Assembly: GCA_022824185.1 (NCBI GenBank)
Contig: JAJEAU010000003.1
Span: forward strand, 1-64,000
DNA length: 64,000 nt
Direction: 5' to 3'
Source: Dehalococcoidia bacterium
Lineage (GTDB): Bacteria > Chloroflexota > Dehalococcoidia > Lucifugimonadales > Lucifugimonadaceae
The position numbers and the translations under genes were made by a program. Positions 54,116-64,000 of the stretch are shown here, in pieces; the first letter of the stretch is position 1, and each line of letters starts with the position of its first letter. Below the pieces are notes generated by a model that worked only from the letters and a program-made list of their open reading frames with translations, made no database searches and had not been told where the DNA came from.

Positions 54116-54791
54116 AAATCGGTTCTCGGGTCTGATCCACCTCGTCTCGGAAGTAAGGATTTTGGATGGCGGAGTCGTCGACTAGGTCTACGGATCGTCC
54201 GAACAAGGCTTGGAGTTCTTCGGTTAGTTGGGATCGGGTTTCAAACCTTTGGCCCACCGGGGAGTCGTCGAACCGGACAAGGAAATCGATGTCGCTCTCG
54301 TCAGGGTGAAAGTCGCCGTTGACTGCGGAGCCGAAGACATCTAATCGCTTCACGTGGTGGCGTCTGCAAAGGTTGGCGATCTGTCGCTTGCGGTTGGCTA
54401 CTAACGGGATGATTTCTCGAGGCTGTGATTTTGTGTGTGCGGGCTCGTCATCGGATTCCTGTTTGAGTACGGCGGTCGCTTCCTCGAGTAACTTGGGCAA
54501 TTTGTCTTGAACGAATTCCCAGACCTCGCGTTCTTCCACGATGTCATAAGGTTCCAGCGTTTTGCCCCAGCCGAGGGTACAGCCGTAGCCTCCGATGCGT
54601 CTGGCAGCAGGGTCGTCGTCAGCTACCAAGCTCGCCAACGCGCCGCCGATCTTATTGATCTGGCGTTCGACGGCGGACTTCAAGATCCGATCGGTGACAT
54701 AGTCACTAAAAACCTTGCCCTCGGTGAACCGCAAGGTGGCCCGGGCGGCTTTTTCGACCTCCCAGACGTGCATTTTGTAGTTGCGGGGCAT
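54105..54791 (-). CDS. Fusion of degenerate HEPN domain with MNT nucleotidyltransferase
   Basis: N-terminus ...YGCTLGWGKTLEPYDIVEEREVWEFVQDKLPKLLEEA lacks RX4H; C-terminus LDVFGSAVNGDFHPDESDIDFLVRF. Confidence 0.82.
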   Translation of the reverse strand: MPRNYKMHVWEVEKAARATLRFTEGKVFSDYVTDRILKSAVERQINKIGGALASLVADDDPAARRIGGYGCTLGWGKTLEPYDIVEEREVWEFVQDKLPKLLEEATAVLKQESDDEPAHTKSQPREIIPLVANRKRQIANLCRRHHVKRLDVFGSAVNGDFHPDESDIDFLVRFDDSPVGQRFETRSQLTEELQALFGRSVDLVDDSAIQNPYFRDEVDQTREPIYET

Positions 54792-54913
54792 GGATGGTAT
54801 CCCAAGGCTGATCGCTTAAGTGTTGAGTGATCGTAATGGGAGTGGATGATTGTGGTTTTTTAGGATAGCGCACCAACAATCAGGGCCGACGATGCATTAG
54901 ACGCTCCCCCCCC

Positions 54914-56122
54914 TCAAACATCCAACTCCCGTCGCGCTTCCTCAACACTCATAATCCCAGCCCCCACCAACGTCGACAACCGAGCCGCCCTCTCCGACTG
55001 CGACTCCTGAATCGCCTCGACATCCGACAGGTTGAACCGAGCATGCAACTCGCCCGGGAACTCCGAGAAGTGCGGTGCCAGCCGGTGGTTGATCCCATCC
55101 TCCAGCATCTTCAACTCGGGGATGATCGTGTTGCGCCACAAGAACTGCTCCATCGTGCGAACATTCGCCAGCGTCGCGTCTTCGAACTCCGATAGAAATA
55201 CCTTGGGAACCCCGAAGGCACGCGACACCTCCTCGACCGACCAACGCAACGCAGTAAGGAACTCCGCCGGCGACTGATGCGCTCCCAACCGCTTCATGTC
55301 CATGCCGGAACCCAGGAATATCGGCTTCGACGCCCTGTCCGGGTCGGACAGTCGCGCGTCCCATTGGTCCATCAACTGGTCTATCTCCGCCCGGTCAAAC
55401 GCCGACTCGAAGGTCACAACAACGTCGGATGGCAACGACGAGTTGACGTAGAACCGACGATTGAAGCCCAAAGCCTCGGACCCCATGTCCACCGCCGCAC
55501 GCGCAGGTGTCATCGACGAGAATCCCGCCAGACTCTGCATCGGGTTGAACCGACGGAACCACAGCATCTCCTCAGGAAGATACGCCACGCGCCCATCCGC
55601 AGACTCGTGGACGAATCCCCGAACGTCGCGATCGTCGTCACCTCACACTACCCGCACTTCCGTCGGACGTATCGGCCACATCTCGTACGGCACTCCGTCG
55701 CCGTCCCGACTCAGACCCACGAATGCCGATCCCCAAAGCGATAGCCGACCCTCGATAGACCTCAACATCTGACCTCCGTCCCAAGTATCGTTGGGGCGGT
55801 CCAGCAAACGCTGCATCGGATGATCAACACCCACCAGCTCCGGTTCGGCATCCGGCGTCCGTCGCCGCCATACCTCCAACGGCGGACGACTGATCGCCTC
55901 AGCGAGGACCCTCACCGCCGCGTGAACCGCGCTCGAGCTCGCATAGTAGTCCTCATGATTCGTCGCCGACCAGTCGATGCCGCCTCCCGTTACAAGCGGT
56001 ATCGAGAGCCAGTCGTTCAGTCGACGAGACGAATAGCCCCGTCGCCGGTACTCCTCAATCTCGCCGCCATCGCGCCGCCGCCAAAACGGCATACTCACGG
56101 CGCGTCCAATCTCCTTCAACAT
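54914..56122 (-). pseudogene. Phage portal protein interrupted by in-frame TGA
   Basis: ORFs 55643-56122 (SSAVHAAVRVLAEAISRPPLEVWRR) and 54914-55588 (LRWSVEEVSRAFGVPKVFL) in same frame, TGA at 55643-55645. Confidence 0.8.
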
Positions 56123-56201
56123 TGTTCAATTCCTTCCGTGTCTACTCGCCACTTCGTGCGAGTTCCCTTTCACTTTCGACGCGAGAGAGGTGTGCTTTCG
56201 G

Positions 56202-56474
56202 TCACACCCCCGCTATCGAACTCAGCGCGAAACCAACGATCGCCAAGACCTCGCCGCCAACCAGCACCATCAACCATCGGATGTTGATCTCGATGCCTCG
56301 GAGCCGGGCGTCATGGTCTTCCTCGACCGTCCGTCGCAGACGCTTGACCTGATCGAGCAGATCCTTGTCTTCGCCTTCTGCTGAGCGGCCCCGAACCCCT
56401 TTGCGGTGCTTCTTGCGGCCAAAACCAGCCAGATCCTCAAGATCCATCTCCAGCAATACTTCGCGTGGATCCAT
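56202..56474 (-). CDS. Small hypothetical phage-module protein with C-terminal TM
   Basis: WLMVLVGGEVLAIVGFALSSIAGV. Confidence 0.4.
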   Translation of the reverse strand: MDPREVLLEMDLEDLAGFGRKKHRKGVRGRSAEGEDKDLLDQVKRLRRTVEEDHDARLRGIEINIRWLMVLVGGEVLAIVGFALSSIAGV

Positions 56475-56501
56475 ATGTCGTAAACCTCCGTCCCCGTCAT
56501 C

Positions 56502-57353
56502 TCAGATCGACAACCGCCGGTATGGGCCAAGCAGTTGCTGCACGTCGTTCGACGGGTCATAAATGGAACGTGACGCGCCGGCGGCAACATCGTCCGACCT
56601 CGCCACTCCGTCACGACGACGCCATCGATCTACCGCCGTCAGCAACGTCGACTCGACAACCTCCGCCGGAAACTGCAACGCCTTGAGCAGCGACCCATCG
56701 AGGTGCTCCGCGGCAACCGTACCGTTGATCCCGCGCTCCACCGTAACCACCGACGCACCCACAGACCGAATGAACATCTGCTCGTCATCCACGAAGATCG
56801 TCTGACCGGCCAACATGTGCCGAGCGTCGTCCACCTTTATCGACCTCGAAGCCTTGGTGACCGACGTGCCGCTGTCGTCGGTATACCCGTCAAGCGACAC
56901 GGTGTGAGAACGATATCCCCACCTGCCAGTCACCTTGACCGCCGCTCGTCCCAGCGGAAAGCACGCACCGCTGCGCCTGCTTTTGATGCGAATCACCCGG
57001 TGCGGAACGCCATGCTGAGACGTCGGATCGCTGTCCAACGGATACAGGATCATATCGGTCAACCCGCGCGTCTTCTCATACGCGCCGTCCCTATCGTGAT
57101 CCTCCGCCAACTCCGTGATCTCGATCAGATCGTCGACATGAACCGCCAACCGCTCCCGCACGTCATACCGCTTCGATTCAGTGCTCACGTAGAAGTTCCG
57201 GTTGCAGTAGCCATCGACCACCCGGCTGGCCACATCCAACAGATGCCACAGAACAACGTCGTGCGTCGTGTCCGTGATCCCAAGCCGACGCTTCAAATCC
57301 GTCGGCGTCGCATACAGATTCAGCACCCCAACAGGCGCTTCCATATCTGCCAT
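56502..57353 (-). CDS. Phage head-tail connector (gp6-like)-related protein
   Basis: YATPTDLKRRLGITDTTHDVVLWHLLDVASRVVDGYCNRNF; position next to capsid. Confidence 0.6.
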   Translation of the reverse strand: MADMEAPVGVLNLYATPTDLKRRLGITDTTHDVVLWHLLDVASRVVDGYCNRNFYVSTESKRYDVRERLAVHVDDLIEITELAEDHDRDGAYEKTRGLTDMILYPLDSDPTSQHGVPHRVIRIKSRRSGACFPLGRAAVKVTGRWGYRSHTVSLDGYTDDSGTSVTKASRSIKVDDARHMLAGQTIFVDDEQMFIRSVGASVVTVERGINGTVAAEHLDGSLLKALQFPAEVVESTLLTAVDRWRRRDGVARSDDVAAGASRSIYDPSNDVQQLLGPYRRLSI

Positions 57354-57420
57354 TTCTAAATTTCTCCTTTACCTAATGGCGACCCTCACGGTCGCCTACC
57401 GTCGCTAAGTGCGAGACCGG

Positions 57421-57530
57421 GAAGGCTCCCCTCTCCCCTCGTTCCTACCTCCCCCTTTCAAAGGGGGAGATTAAGAGGGGGTTCCGGGTGAGGGTGACCG
57501 AGGGGACAAAAGGGCGGGGCACCGCAGATG
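57421..57530. repeat. Dispersed intergenic repeat
   Basis: cctccccctttcaaagggggaga...gggtgagggtgaccgaggggacaaaagggcggggcacc; closely matches 59025-59090. Confidence 0.65.
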
Positions 57531-57621
57531 CATACCAACCCAGATCTGCTTCCTACCTTGCTAACCTTCGCTTTGCAAGGAAATCAACAGGTCGCTTCCT
57601 CGATCACCCCCTCACCCCATC

Positions 57622-58925
57622 TCACGTGTGCGAGATGTTGTAGACCAGCGCCGTGTGCGTCGCACTCGTCCTGGCTCCGGTCCGCTCCGCGAAGCCCAAT
57701 CGCAGACTCACAACCATCACGTTCTGACGCTTCTGGATGTCACGTTGCGTCTCGATCATCAGGCTCCGACGGAAACCCACGCGCCACTGGCTCGTGTTCA
57801 CCGCCAAGATCCGACCACGGTCAGTGGTATTCCCGCCATCCGTGACCTTCCCGTCCGCCTCAGCCAGACGCATCTGGCCGCTCACGATCAACGGATGACC
57901 GTAGATCGAACCGAGCTGACCATTCAGAATCGTCGCATTCGGACCCAGCTTGTCGACCGTCTCCACCGACGAAAGCCCCAGGCTCGAAGTGAACGTCGCG
58001 AAATCGGTGATGAACACCGTCTCCGACTGACTCGTCCCATACTTCCCGAGCTTCTTCAACAGGTTCAGATACGCGGAAGCCGCAACTGTGTTCGCTTGCG
58101 ATATCCCCTGAGCCGTGTTGTCGATCAGCGGGAGATGAATCAGCCCGTCGAAACCGATCAAGAAGTGCGCCATGCCCGCAGTCGATGTCGTCAACGTGGC
58201 ACCATCCGCATTGATGTTGTTCTGCGTCGTCTTGTCGGCATTCAGCAGAACGTCATCAATCACCTCCGACGCGTTCCGAATCAACGTCCGCCGAACCTCC
58301 GGCAGCACCGCAAACACCGCATCTTCATCCAGCGTCAGCGACCACGGAACCTCCGCAACCAGCTCATGCGCCGTCAAAGTCTGCTTCGCAGTCTTCGGAG
58401 TGCTCGCCGTCCCGGCCGTGTTCTCCGCCCCGGGATACCAGTTCACATCACCAAGCTGCAGAGGGATGTCAACCGGATTCGTCGGCATGAGATCCGATTG
58501 AACAGGCTCGCCACACGCGTCTCATGGTGCACATCGTCCCAAAGCCGAGTAGCAATCCCCGTCGGCACGATCTCATCGCCCTTACCCGCGGTGGTGCTGT
58601 CCATCGCAGTCTTCAGGCGGATGTCCCAATCGCGGACCGACTCCGGACCAACCTGCGACTCCGCAGCGCGCTGAACGCTCCACATGATCGCCAGATCCAG
58701 CTGATCGCAACCAGCATAAGGACCCGACTTCACCACACCGGCGTCGCCCGATCCATCCAACAGACCCGACCGGCGATACTCCTGCTGCTCCTTCGTCAGC
58801 GCTTCTATCGCCTTCCTTAGCCGAACACGCTCATCGTGCACCGGCTCAACATGTTCCTTCACGAACGTCGAAACGTCCGCCAGCTCCTTCTTAAGAAGCA
58901 CCATTTCTCTAGTTGTCTCAGGCAT
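57622..58925 (-). pseudogene. HK97-type major capsid protein with frameshift
   Basis: 58443-58925 ends ...VASLFNRI then shifts; collinear continuation MPTNPVDIPLQLGDVNWYPGAEN in 57622-58488; about 1 nt missing near 58490. Confidence 0.78.
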
Positions 58926-59019
58926 CTAAGCCTTCTCCTTTTCTCTGTTAAGTTTTCTCTTCGGCTTTCAGGCTGGCTAGCCCAGAACCATCCAGCCAAA
59001 CGTTGTTGGTGCGGTAGGA

Positions 59020-59100
59020 ATCCCCTCTCCCGCTCGGCGGGAGAGGGTCAGGGTGAGGGTGACCGGGGGGACAAAAGGGCGGGGAACCCCAAACATCCAC
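59020..59100. repeat. Dispersed palindromic repeat
   Basis: cccctctcccgctcggcgggagagggtcagggtgagggtgaccggggggacaaaagggcgggg; related to 57421-57530 and 600-660. Confidence 0.7.
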
Positions 59101-59144
59101 CAACCGATCCTCCAACCCCATACCAACCCTCAACCGACCTCAAC

Positions 59145-59855
59145 TCACAACTCACCCATCCCAACAACCGCGCCCCACAGTCGCCTAGTCACCTCACGCA
59201 TCTCCAAGAACTCCGTCACACTCGTTTTAGCCTCATCTGCACCACTTCGAGCCAACGCACTTGAATGCATCGGCACCGGCACAGCGCTGATCTCCAACAA
59301 TTCTTGACGTTTGTACAGGTAGCCACGCCGACCATTCGACGCCTGCCGCATCTCCGTAACCAACGGGATGAAACCTACCGATACTCCTCTCATGAAACCC
59401 TCGGAGTACAGCTCCGCAACCTGCCCCGCAAACGCCGTAGGAGCGAACTCCACCTGCGCTTTCAGAGCACCACCTTCAACCCAGACACGAGAAGCCTTCC
59501 CTATCGGCGGCAACGACCTGTCGTGCGCCCACAGAAAAACCGGATTCCGACGGAACCCATCAAGCTCCCAACCGCCCGGATCGATCACATCCCCTTTGCG
59601 ATCCTCACTTCCAACCGCCGCCGTGATCACCAGACTCCGACGCCTCCCGCCGTCGTCCGCATCACCATCACACCCCTCTTCACCCCGCACAACACCCCCA
59701 TCCTCACCACTCACATCCGACACCCCAGCACCGAACCACTTGACGACCACCTCGCCAACCTGTTCCGGCTTCTCAGCCACATCCGCAGCATCCCTGCCAA
59801 CGAAATCGCTCACGCGCATCATCTCTGCTTCTGCTCCTCTACATCGCCGCCTCAA
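59145..59855 (-). CDS. HK97-family prohead protease
   Basis: AAVGSEDRKGDVIDPGGW...FLWAHDRSLPPIGKA...YSEGFMRGVSVGFIPL...ELLEISAVPVPMHSSAL. Confidence 0.85.
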   Translation of the reverse strand: MRRRCRGAEAEMMRVSDFVGRDAADVAEKPEQVGEVVVKWFGAGVSDVSGEDGGVVRGEEGCDGDADDGGRRRSLVITAAVGSEDRKGDVIDPGGWELDGFRRNPVFLWAHDRSLPPIGKASRVWVEGGALKAQVEFAPTAFAGQVAELYSEGFMRGVSVGFIPLVTEMRQASNGRRGYLYKRQELLEISAVPVPMHSSALARSGADEAKTSVTEFLEMREVTRRLWGAVVGMGEL

Positions 59856-60217
59856 CGAAGCAGCACTACAGTCACAATCGTTCTAATAGCAATCATGCAC
59901 TAATAAATGCCAAGAGTCAAGCGAATCATGTCACAAAAATATCAACATACGATTAGTAACCATATTCTCCCATATACCTTGCGAATATCGTCACCACAAT
60001 CCTGCAAACAAGAGCCAACCCGCCGATCCCACCCTCAAAACCACGCCTTCAACACACCCGCACAACACCATCCTCACCGCAAAAACTCCAGACTCCGATC
60101 GCCAAAACGACCAAAAACACCCCACACCCTTCAAATCCCAACCCCCTAGTAAAATCAATCCCGTAACCCAATATGTGACGCTCTCAACTCGGAGCCTCCC
60201 CAAGGAGCCAGCCGCCA

Positions 60218-60538
60218 ATGATGAACCGAAACATGCTTCGCCAAGCCCAAGCGATGCAGAAAAAGATCCAAGAGGTCCAAGAAGAGATCGCACAGGCAAC
60301 AACCGAAGCATCCGCCGGAGGAGGCGCTGTCAAAGCCACCGTCATCGGCGGAACACAAATCGAGTCCATCGAAATCAACCCCGAAGCCTTCGACCACATC
60401 GACCCCGACGACCTCGAAATGATCCAAGACATGGTCACAGCCGCAACAAACCAAGCAATAGAACAATCCCAAGAACTAGCGGCCCAAAAAATGCAATCGA
60501 TTACAGGCGGACTGAATATTCCGGGCCTCAGCTTCTAA
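60218..60538 (+). CDS. ybaB: YbaB/EbfC family nucleoid-associated protein
   Basis: MQKKIQEVQEEIAQATTEASAGGGAVKATVIGGTQIESIEINPE. Confidence 0.92.
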   Translation: MMNRNMLRQAQAMQKKIQEVQEEIAQATTEASAGGGAVKATVIGGTQIESIEINPEAFDHIDPDDLEMIQDMVTAATNQAIEQSQELAAQKMQSITGGLNIPGLSF

Positions 60539-60568
60539 AACAACCCCGTAACCTGCCAATCATTCATC

Positions 60569-62860
60569 TCAATTGCGTGATGATCCAACAGAATGATCTA
60601 TTACCATCCGTGAATCGACCGGCCTTTCAACGGATCTGACTTCCGGCTCTTGTGTTGCTTCTGATAGAACTTCAACCGGTTCCTCAGGCTGAGGCTCCTC
60701 AAGCTCTTGTTGAGGCCGCGATAAGACTCGCGTCCAAAGCGAGCGCATCTGCCTCTTCCATCCCATCCAGACGAGGTAAAACCGCCGTCTGTATCGCGCT
60801 GAGAATATGGCAAGCAGCGCGATCGTTATCAACACGACCAAGATCAACAGCGATGCGATGATCGATATGGTGACCAGCAAGGTTATCAGCCAAGATGTGT
60901 CAGAAGATTCAGACGAGACACCTTGATCGACCGGCAAGCCGTCGCCGGCATCAGTATCGACAGGTCCCTCCTGATCAGGCCCTTGCCCTGCCGGATTGGT
61001 CATCACAACCGCCTCGTCCTCTGAAGGATTAGGTATATCCGGTAAAGATGTGGGCTTAGCGGTCGCCGTTGCCGAAGGAGTAGGCGTGTTTAGCGTCACG
61101 AGCGCAGGCGTGGGAATGACAACAACGGTCGGCGTGGCGGCAATCATGACGACAACCGGAGTAGGGCTTTCCGCTACCTCTTCCTCGACGACGCCTGCTA
61201 GCTCCACTCTCTCGGGAACGGCAGTAGGTGAAGGATCCGCGACGACAGGCGACACCACGACTGCTATCGGGTCTACATGGATAGCCGCGGTGTAACTGAT
61301 CTCTCTGCCGTCCAGGCATTTGGCCTTGATCGTCAACGCCGGAGTACCCGGTTCGATTGCGGTGATTTGCCACGTTGTTTGTCCCGCGGACCCGTGCACT
61401 GGCTCTCCGATCGCCAAACTGCCACTGTGCAACATAAGGCTCCAACCAGATGTCCCTGAAAGACTCGCAGTCAGTACGGAGGTCTCTCCCACTCGTATCA
61501 CCGTATGGGCAAAATCGAGATAAACACCGCAAAATACAGCTGTAGTTGTCGGCGTGGCAACAGCAAACCCGGATTGTTGGTCCAACCCGCTAATTTGCGT
61601 CGGACTGGGCGCTTGCGTCGGCGTCGCAGTAGAAACCGCCGTAGGCGTGTCAGTGGCAACCTTCGTAGGACTCGCAGTCGGAGTAGGAGAGGCGGTGGAA
61701 ACATCGTTAGGAAGCACGATCTGCGTAGCAATCGCCACCTCTGAAGGGATCGCCGTCGGCGTCGCTGTAGCTACCATTCGCGACGGGGTTGATGTTGGCA
61801 AAACGGGAATCCGTGCCCAAGGATTAGACACTGGCGTAAAGGTTGCGGTCGGAGTCCTCTCTCTACGGACCGGATCTGGGGAATCCGGCACCACCACTCC
61901 GGGCTCGGACGATACTAAAATCGATGTCGGAGTAGGAGTCGGAGTAGGCGTGGGCGACGGATCCGGATTATTGATGTCTTCTGTATTTGCAGTATTCTCC
62001 GTATTCAAAGTTGGCGTATTCGTCGGCGTGTGAGTAGCCGTCGCCGTTGGCGTATTGGTGGGTGTAGGTGTCGATGTGAATGTTGGTGCAACCGTAGGCG
62101 TATGAGTAGGCGTGAACGTAGGCGTGTGCGTGGCCGTAGGCGTATTGGTGGGTGTAGGTGTCGATGTGAATGTTGGTGTAACCGTAGGCGTATGAGTAGG
62201 CGTGGGCGTCGCTGTTGGCTCCTTACATAAGGCTCGCTCGGATGTGTGGTACACACTTACTATTGCTCTCCCTTGACCAATCGAATAATTTTGGCTATAA
62301 TTCACCCCTAAGGTGAAATTCGGTCTAGCTCCAATGTCATATGTGTAGTCTCTAGAGCTCCAATTGCTGCCATCCGAGTTAGGCCTTATTGTTGTGACTG
62401 AGAACCTAACTGAATCATTACCTGCCCTAATCGTACGTGAAATGTCGTCAAGTGACACGACCGCATAGTTCCTGCCTACTCCCATTCGTACTGCCAGATC
62501 GCTTGTCAACACTCTGTTGGCTTTCAGCGTGAACCAAGCGGCTTGACCTCCCACTACACAAGGCGTGTCGGCGGTGATCGAAATAGATAGATGCCCGCCG
62601 TCCTGCGCGCCCGCGGAATGTTGGATGAGCAACAGGTGCATCGACGCAACAAGCACCAGAACCACTAGCCCCACCCCGATCCTAGTGCCGCTGTTCATGG
62701 ATATGATGATTCTTGCCACGAAGTGATAAATTTCCATGCTCCCAACGCCGGGAGCACTAGCGGGACTCAAAAACTTCCTGCACTTGATTTGAGCACTCTC
62801 ATTAGTCCATTTTGCTCTCATTAGTCCATTTTGCTGAAACTGATCAAGTAAAATCCACAT
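60569..62860 (-). CDS. Secreted/surface protein with Thr-Pro-rich repeats and C-terminal TM
   Basis: Signal-like N-terminus; [31 protein letters not shown]-terminal [31 protein letters not shown] followed by basic residues. Confidence 0.75.
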   Translation of the reverse strand: MWILLDQFQQNGLMRAKWTNESAQIKCRKFLSPASAPGVGSMEIYHFVARIIISMNSGTRIGVGLVVLVLVASMHLLLIQHSAGAQDGGHLSISITADTPCVVGGQAAWFTLKANRVLTSDLAVRMGVGRNYAVVSLDDISRTIRAGNDSVRFSVTTIRPNSDGSNWSSRDYTYDIGARPNFTLGVNYSQNYSIGQGRAIVSVYHTSERALCKEPTATPTPTHTPTVTPTFTSTPTPTNTPTATHTPTFTPTHTPTVAPTFTSTPTPTNTPTATATHTPTNTPTLNTENTANTEDINNPDPSPTPTPTPTPTSILVSSEPGVVVPDSPDPVRRERTPTATFTPVSNPWARIPVLPTSTPSRMVATATPTAIPSEVAIATQIVLPNDVSTASPTPTASPTKVATDTPTAVSTATPTQAPSPTQISGLDQQSGFAVATPTTTAVFCGVYLDFAHTVIRVGETSVLTASLSGTSGWSLMLHSGSLAIGEPVHGSAGQTTWQITAIEPGTPALTIKAKCLDGREISYTAAIHVDPIAVVVSPVVADPSPTAVPERVELAGVVEEEVAESPTPVVVMIAATPTVVVIPTPALVTLNTPTPSATATAKPTSLPDIPNPSEDEAVVMTNPAGQGPDQEGPVDTDAGDGLPVDQGVSSESSDTSWLITLLVTISIIASLLILVVLITIALLAIFSARYRRRFYLVWMGWKRQMRSLWTRVLSRPQQELEEPQPEEPVEVLSEATQEPEVRSVERPVDSRMVIDHSVGSSRN
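62051..62205. repeat. 90-bp in-frame tandem repeat (about 1.7 copies)
   Basis: cgtattggtgggtgtaggtgtcgatgtgaatgttggtg(c/t)aaccgtaggcgtatgagtaggcgtg at 62051 and 62141. Confidence 0.75.
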
Positions 62861-62971
62861 GTTTACCGCGCATCAACCCCGATTCCGTAGGCGAAGACCA
62901 CACCTCAAGCCTCCCTTGGCTACTCAATCACCCGCAAATACTCCAACCTAGCCACCATTACAATCTCCCCC

Positions 62972-63649
62972 ATGGCCGCCTTTCGCCCCGACCCTCCCCG
63001 TCCCATAACCCCCGTCGCACCTCCTTCCGACACCCCGCATGGCGTCGCCGCACCCGTCGCACGCGTCATCGAGGCATTCCGACGCCTCCCAGGCATCGGA
63101 CCCAAATCCGCCCAGCGCCTCGCATACCACCTCATCCGCATGTCCGAAGCCGAGGCCGAGGAACTCGCCGACGCCATCAACGGCATCAAACAACGCATCA
63201 CCCTCTGCCAGATCTGCGCCGACATCACCGAGTTGCCAACCTGCCACATCTGCCAAAACCCCAACCGAGACCGCACCACAATCTGCGTCGTCGAAGAACC
63301 CCTAGACGTCACCGCCCTCGAGCGCACCCGAGCCTACAACGGCCTCTACCACGTCCTCCACGGCGCCATCTCCCCAACATCAGGCATCGCAGCCTCCGAC
63401 CTAAAAATCAAAGAGCTCCTCCAACGCCTCCAAAACCAGCAAACCAACGATCAAGTCACCGAAGTCATCGTAGCCACCAACACAAACCTAGACGGCGAAG
63501 CCACCGCCATGTATCTCCAACGAGCAATATCCCCCGCCGGCATCAAAGTAACCCGCCTAGCCCGAGGCCTACCCTCCGGAACCGACATCGAATACGCCGA
63601 CGACGCAACCCTAGCCCACTCCCTACAATCCCGCGCCGAAATCGAATAG
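62972..63649 (+). CDS. recR: Recombination protein RecR
   Basis: FRRLPGIGPKSAQRLAYHL; CQICADITELPTCHIC zinc finger; ICVVEEPLDVTALE Toprim; GEATAMYL; RLARGLPSGTDIEYADDATL. Confidence 0.96.
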   Translation: MAAFRPDPPRPITPVAPPSDTPHGVAAPVARVIEAFRRLPGIGPKSAQRLAYHLIRMSEAEAEELADAINGIKQRITLCQICADITELPTCHICQNPNRDRTTICVVEEPLDVTALERTRAYNGLYHVLHGAISPTSGIAASDLKIKELLQRLQNQQTNDQVTEVIVATNTNLDGEATAMYLQRAISPAGIKVTRLARGLPSGTDIEYADDATLAHSLQSRAEIE

Positions 63650-63839
63650 GCTTTTCCCGCCGTCAGGAGCAACCGCGGGAACAGGCTTCAAACCTGCCCT
63701 GTGAGCATGGGAAACCCACGACGACGTCCCCTCGAAACAGATCCACAACCAATATTGAAAAATAAAATTAGAACCACGGCGACACACTACCGTCGCCGAA
63801 CAATCAACTAGTTGAACCTAACAAAAGGAGACCGAAAGT

Positions 63840-64000
63840 TTGACTGGAAGAAACGACGACAACCGCGCAAACCAGATGAATCACAACAACGATGCATACT
63901 GGTCCGCACGTGGTTACGAAGAACGCCCCGAAGATTGGGAAGAAGCGTCTGACCCGGCAAACGCCGACGCAGGCGCCGGTTCCGACGGCGGGCCATTGTC
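63840..64000 (+). CDS. Partial hypothetical ORF running off window end (TTG start)
   Basis: aaaggag upstream; LTGRNDDNRANQMNHNNDAYWSARGYEERPEDWEEASDPAN... Confidence 0.4.
   Translation, partial: MTGRNDDNRANQMNHNNDAYWSARGYEERPEDWEEASDPANADAGAGSDGGPL

Noticed and set aside
39919-56122. Alternative genetic code to explain in-frame stops
   Set aside because: TAA, TAG and TGA are all involved and only accessory genes are affected; core genes end normally.
57628-58674. 348-aa plus-strand Arg-rich ORF opposite the capsid gene
   Set aside because: Antisense shadow of the recognisable capsid coding strand.
63655-63740. Possible SRP/4.5S RNA after recR (ccgtcaggagcaaccgcggg)
   Set aside because: The conserved GGTCAGG..GGAAGGAAGCAGCC-type core is not present.

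Overview
The window looks like a 64-kb piece of a high-GC bacterial chromosome. Gene content is compatible with an environmental Chloroflexota-like lineage, but that is only an inference. Housekeeping blocks (queC/queD, UbiA-family DPPR synthase, groEL/groES, amt, ybaB, recR) surround an accessory island of about 28.6 kb (about 9.67-38.30 kb). The island ends at a P4-type tyrosine integrase next to a tRNA-Ser(UGA) gene. A 15-bp near-copy (14/15) of the tRNA 3' end at 9666-9680 is a candidate distal att site. The main system is a complete type III CBASS (CD-NTase, HORMA, TRIP13-like ATPase, NucC). It runs through 4-nt overlaps or gaps directly into a type I restriction-modification operon (HTH-HsdM, HsdS, unknown helical protein, GNAT, AlbA/Schlafen ATPase, HsdR, YgjP-like protease). 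Other accessory features: a frameshifted second CD-NTase-like gene beside a zinc-ribbon protein; an R-X4-H HEPN candidate; a GT25/sulfotransferase-like/GH16 fusion protein; several HEPN/MNT modules, one with an apparently dead HEPN fused to its MNT; a tandem array of four phytanoyl-CoA-dioxygenase-family genes whose first copy has a premature stop; a decayed and reordered HK97-type head module; and a DNA methyltransferase-HNH gene whose centre appears replaced by a GIY-YIG ORF. At least six genes carry single in-frame stops (TAA, TAG and TGA all represented) and two carry frameshifts. All family calls are by eye from motifs; no database search was run.
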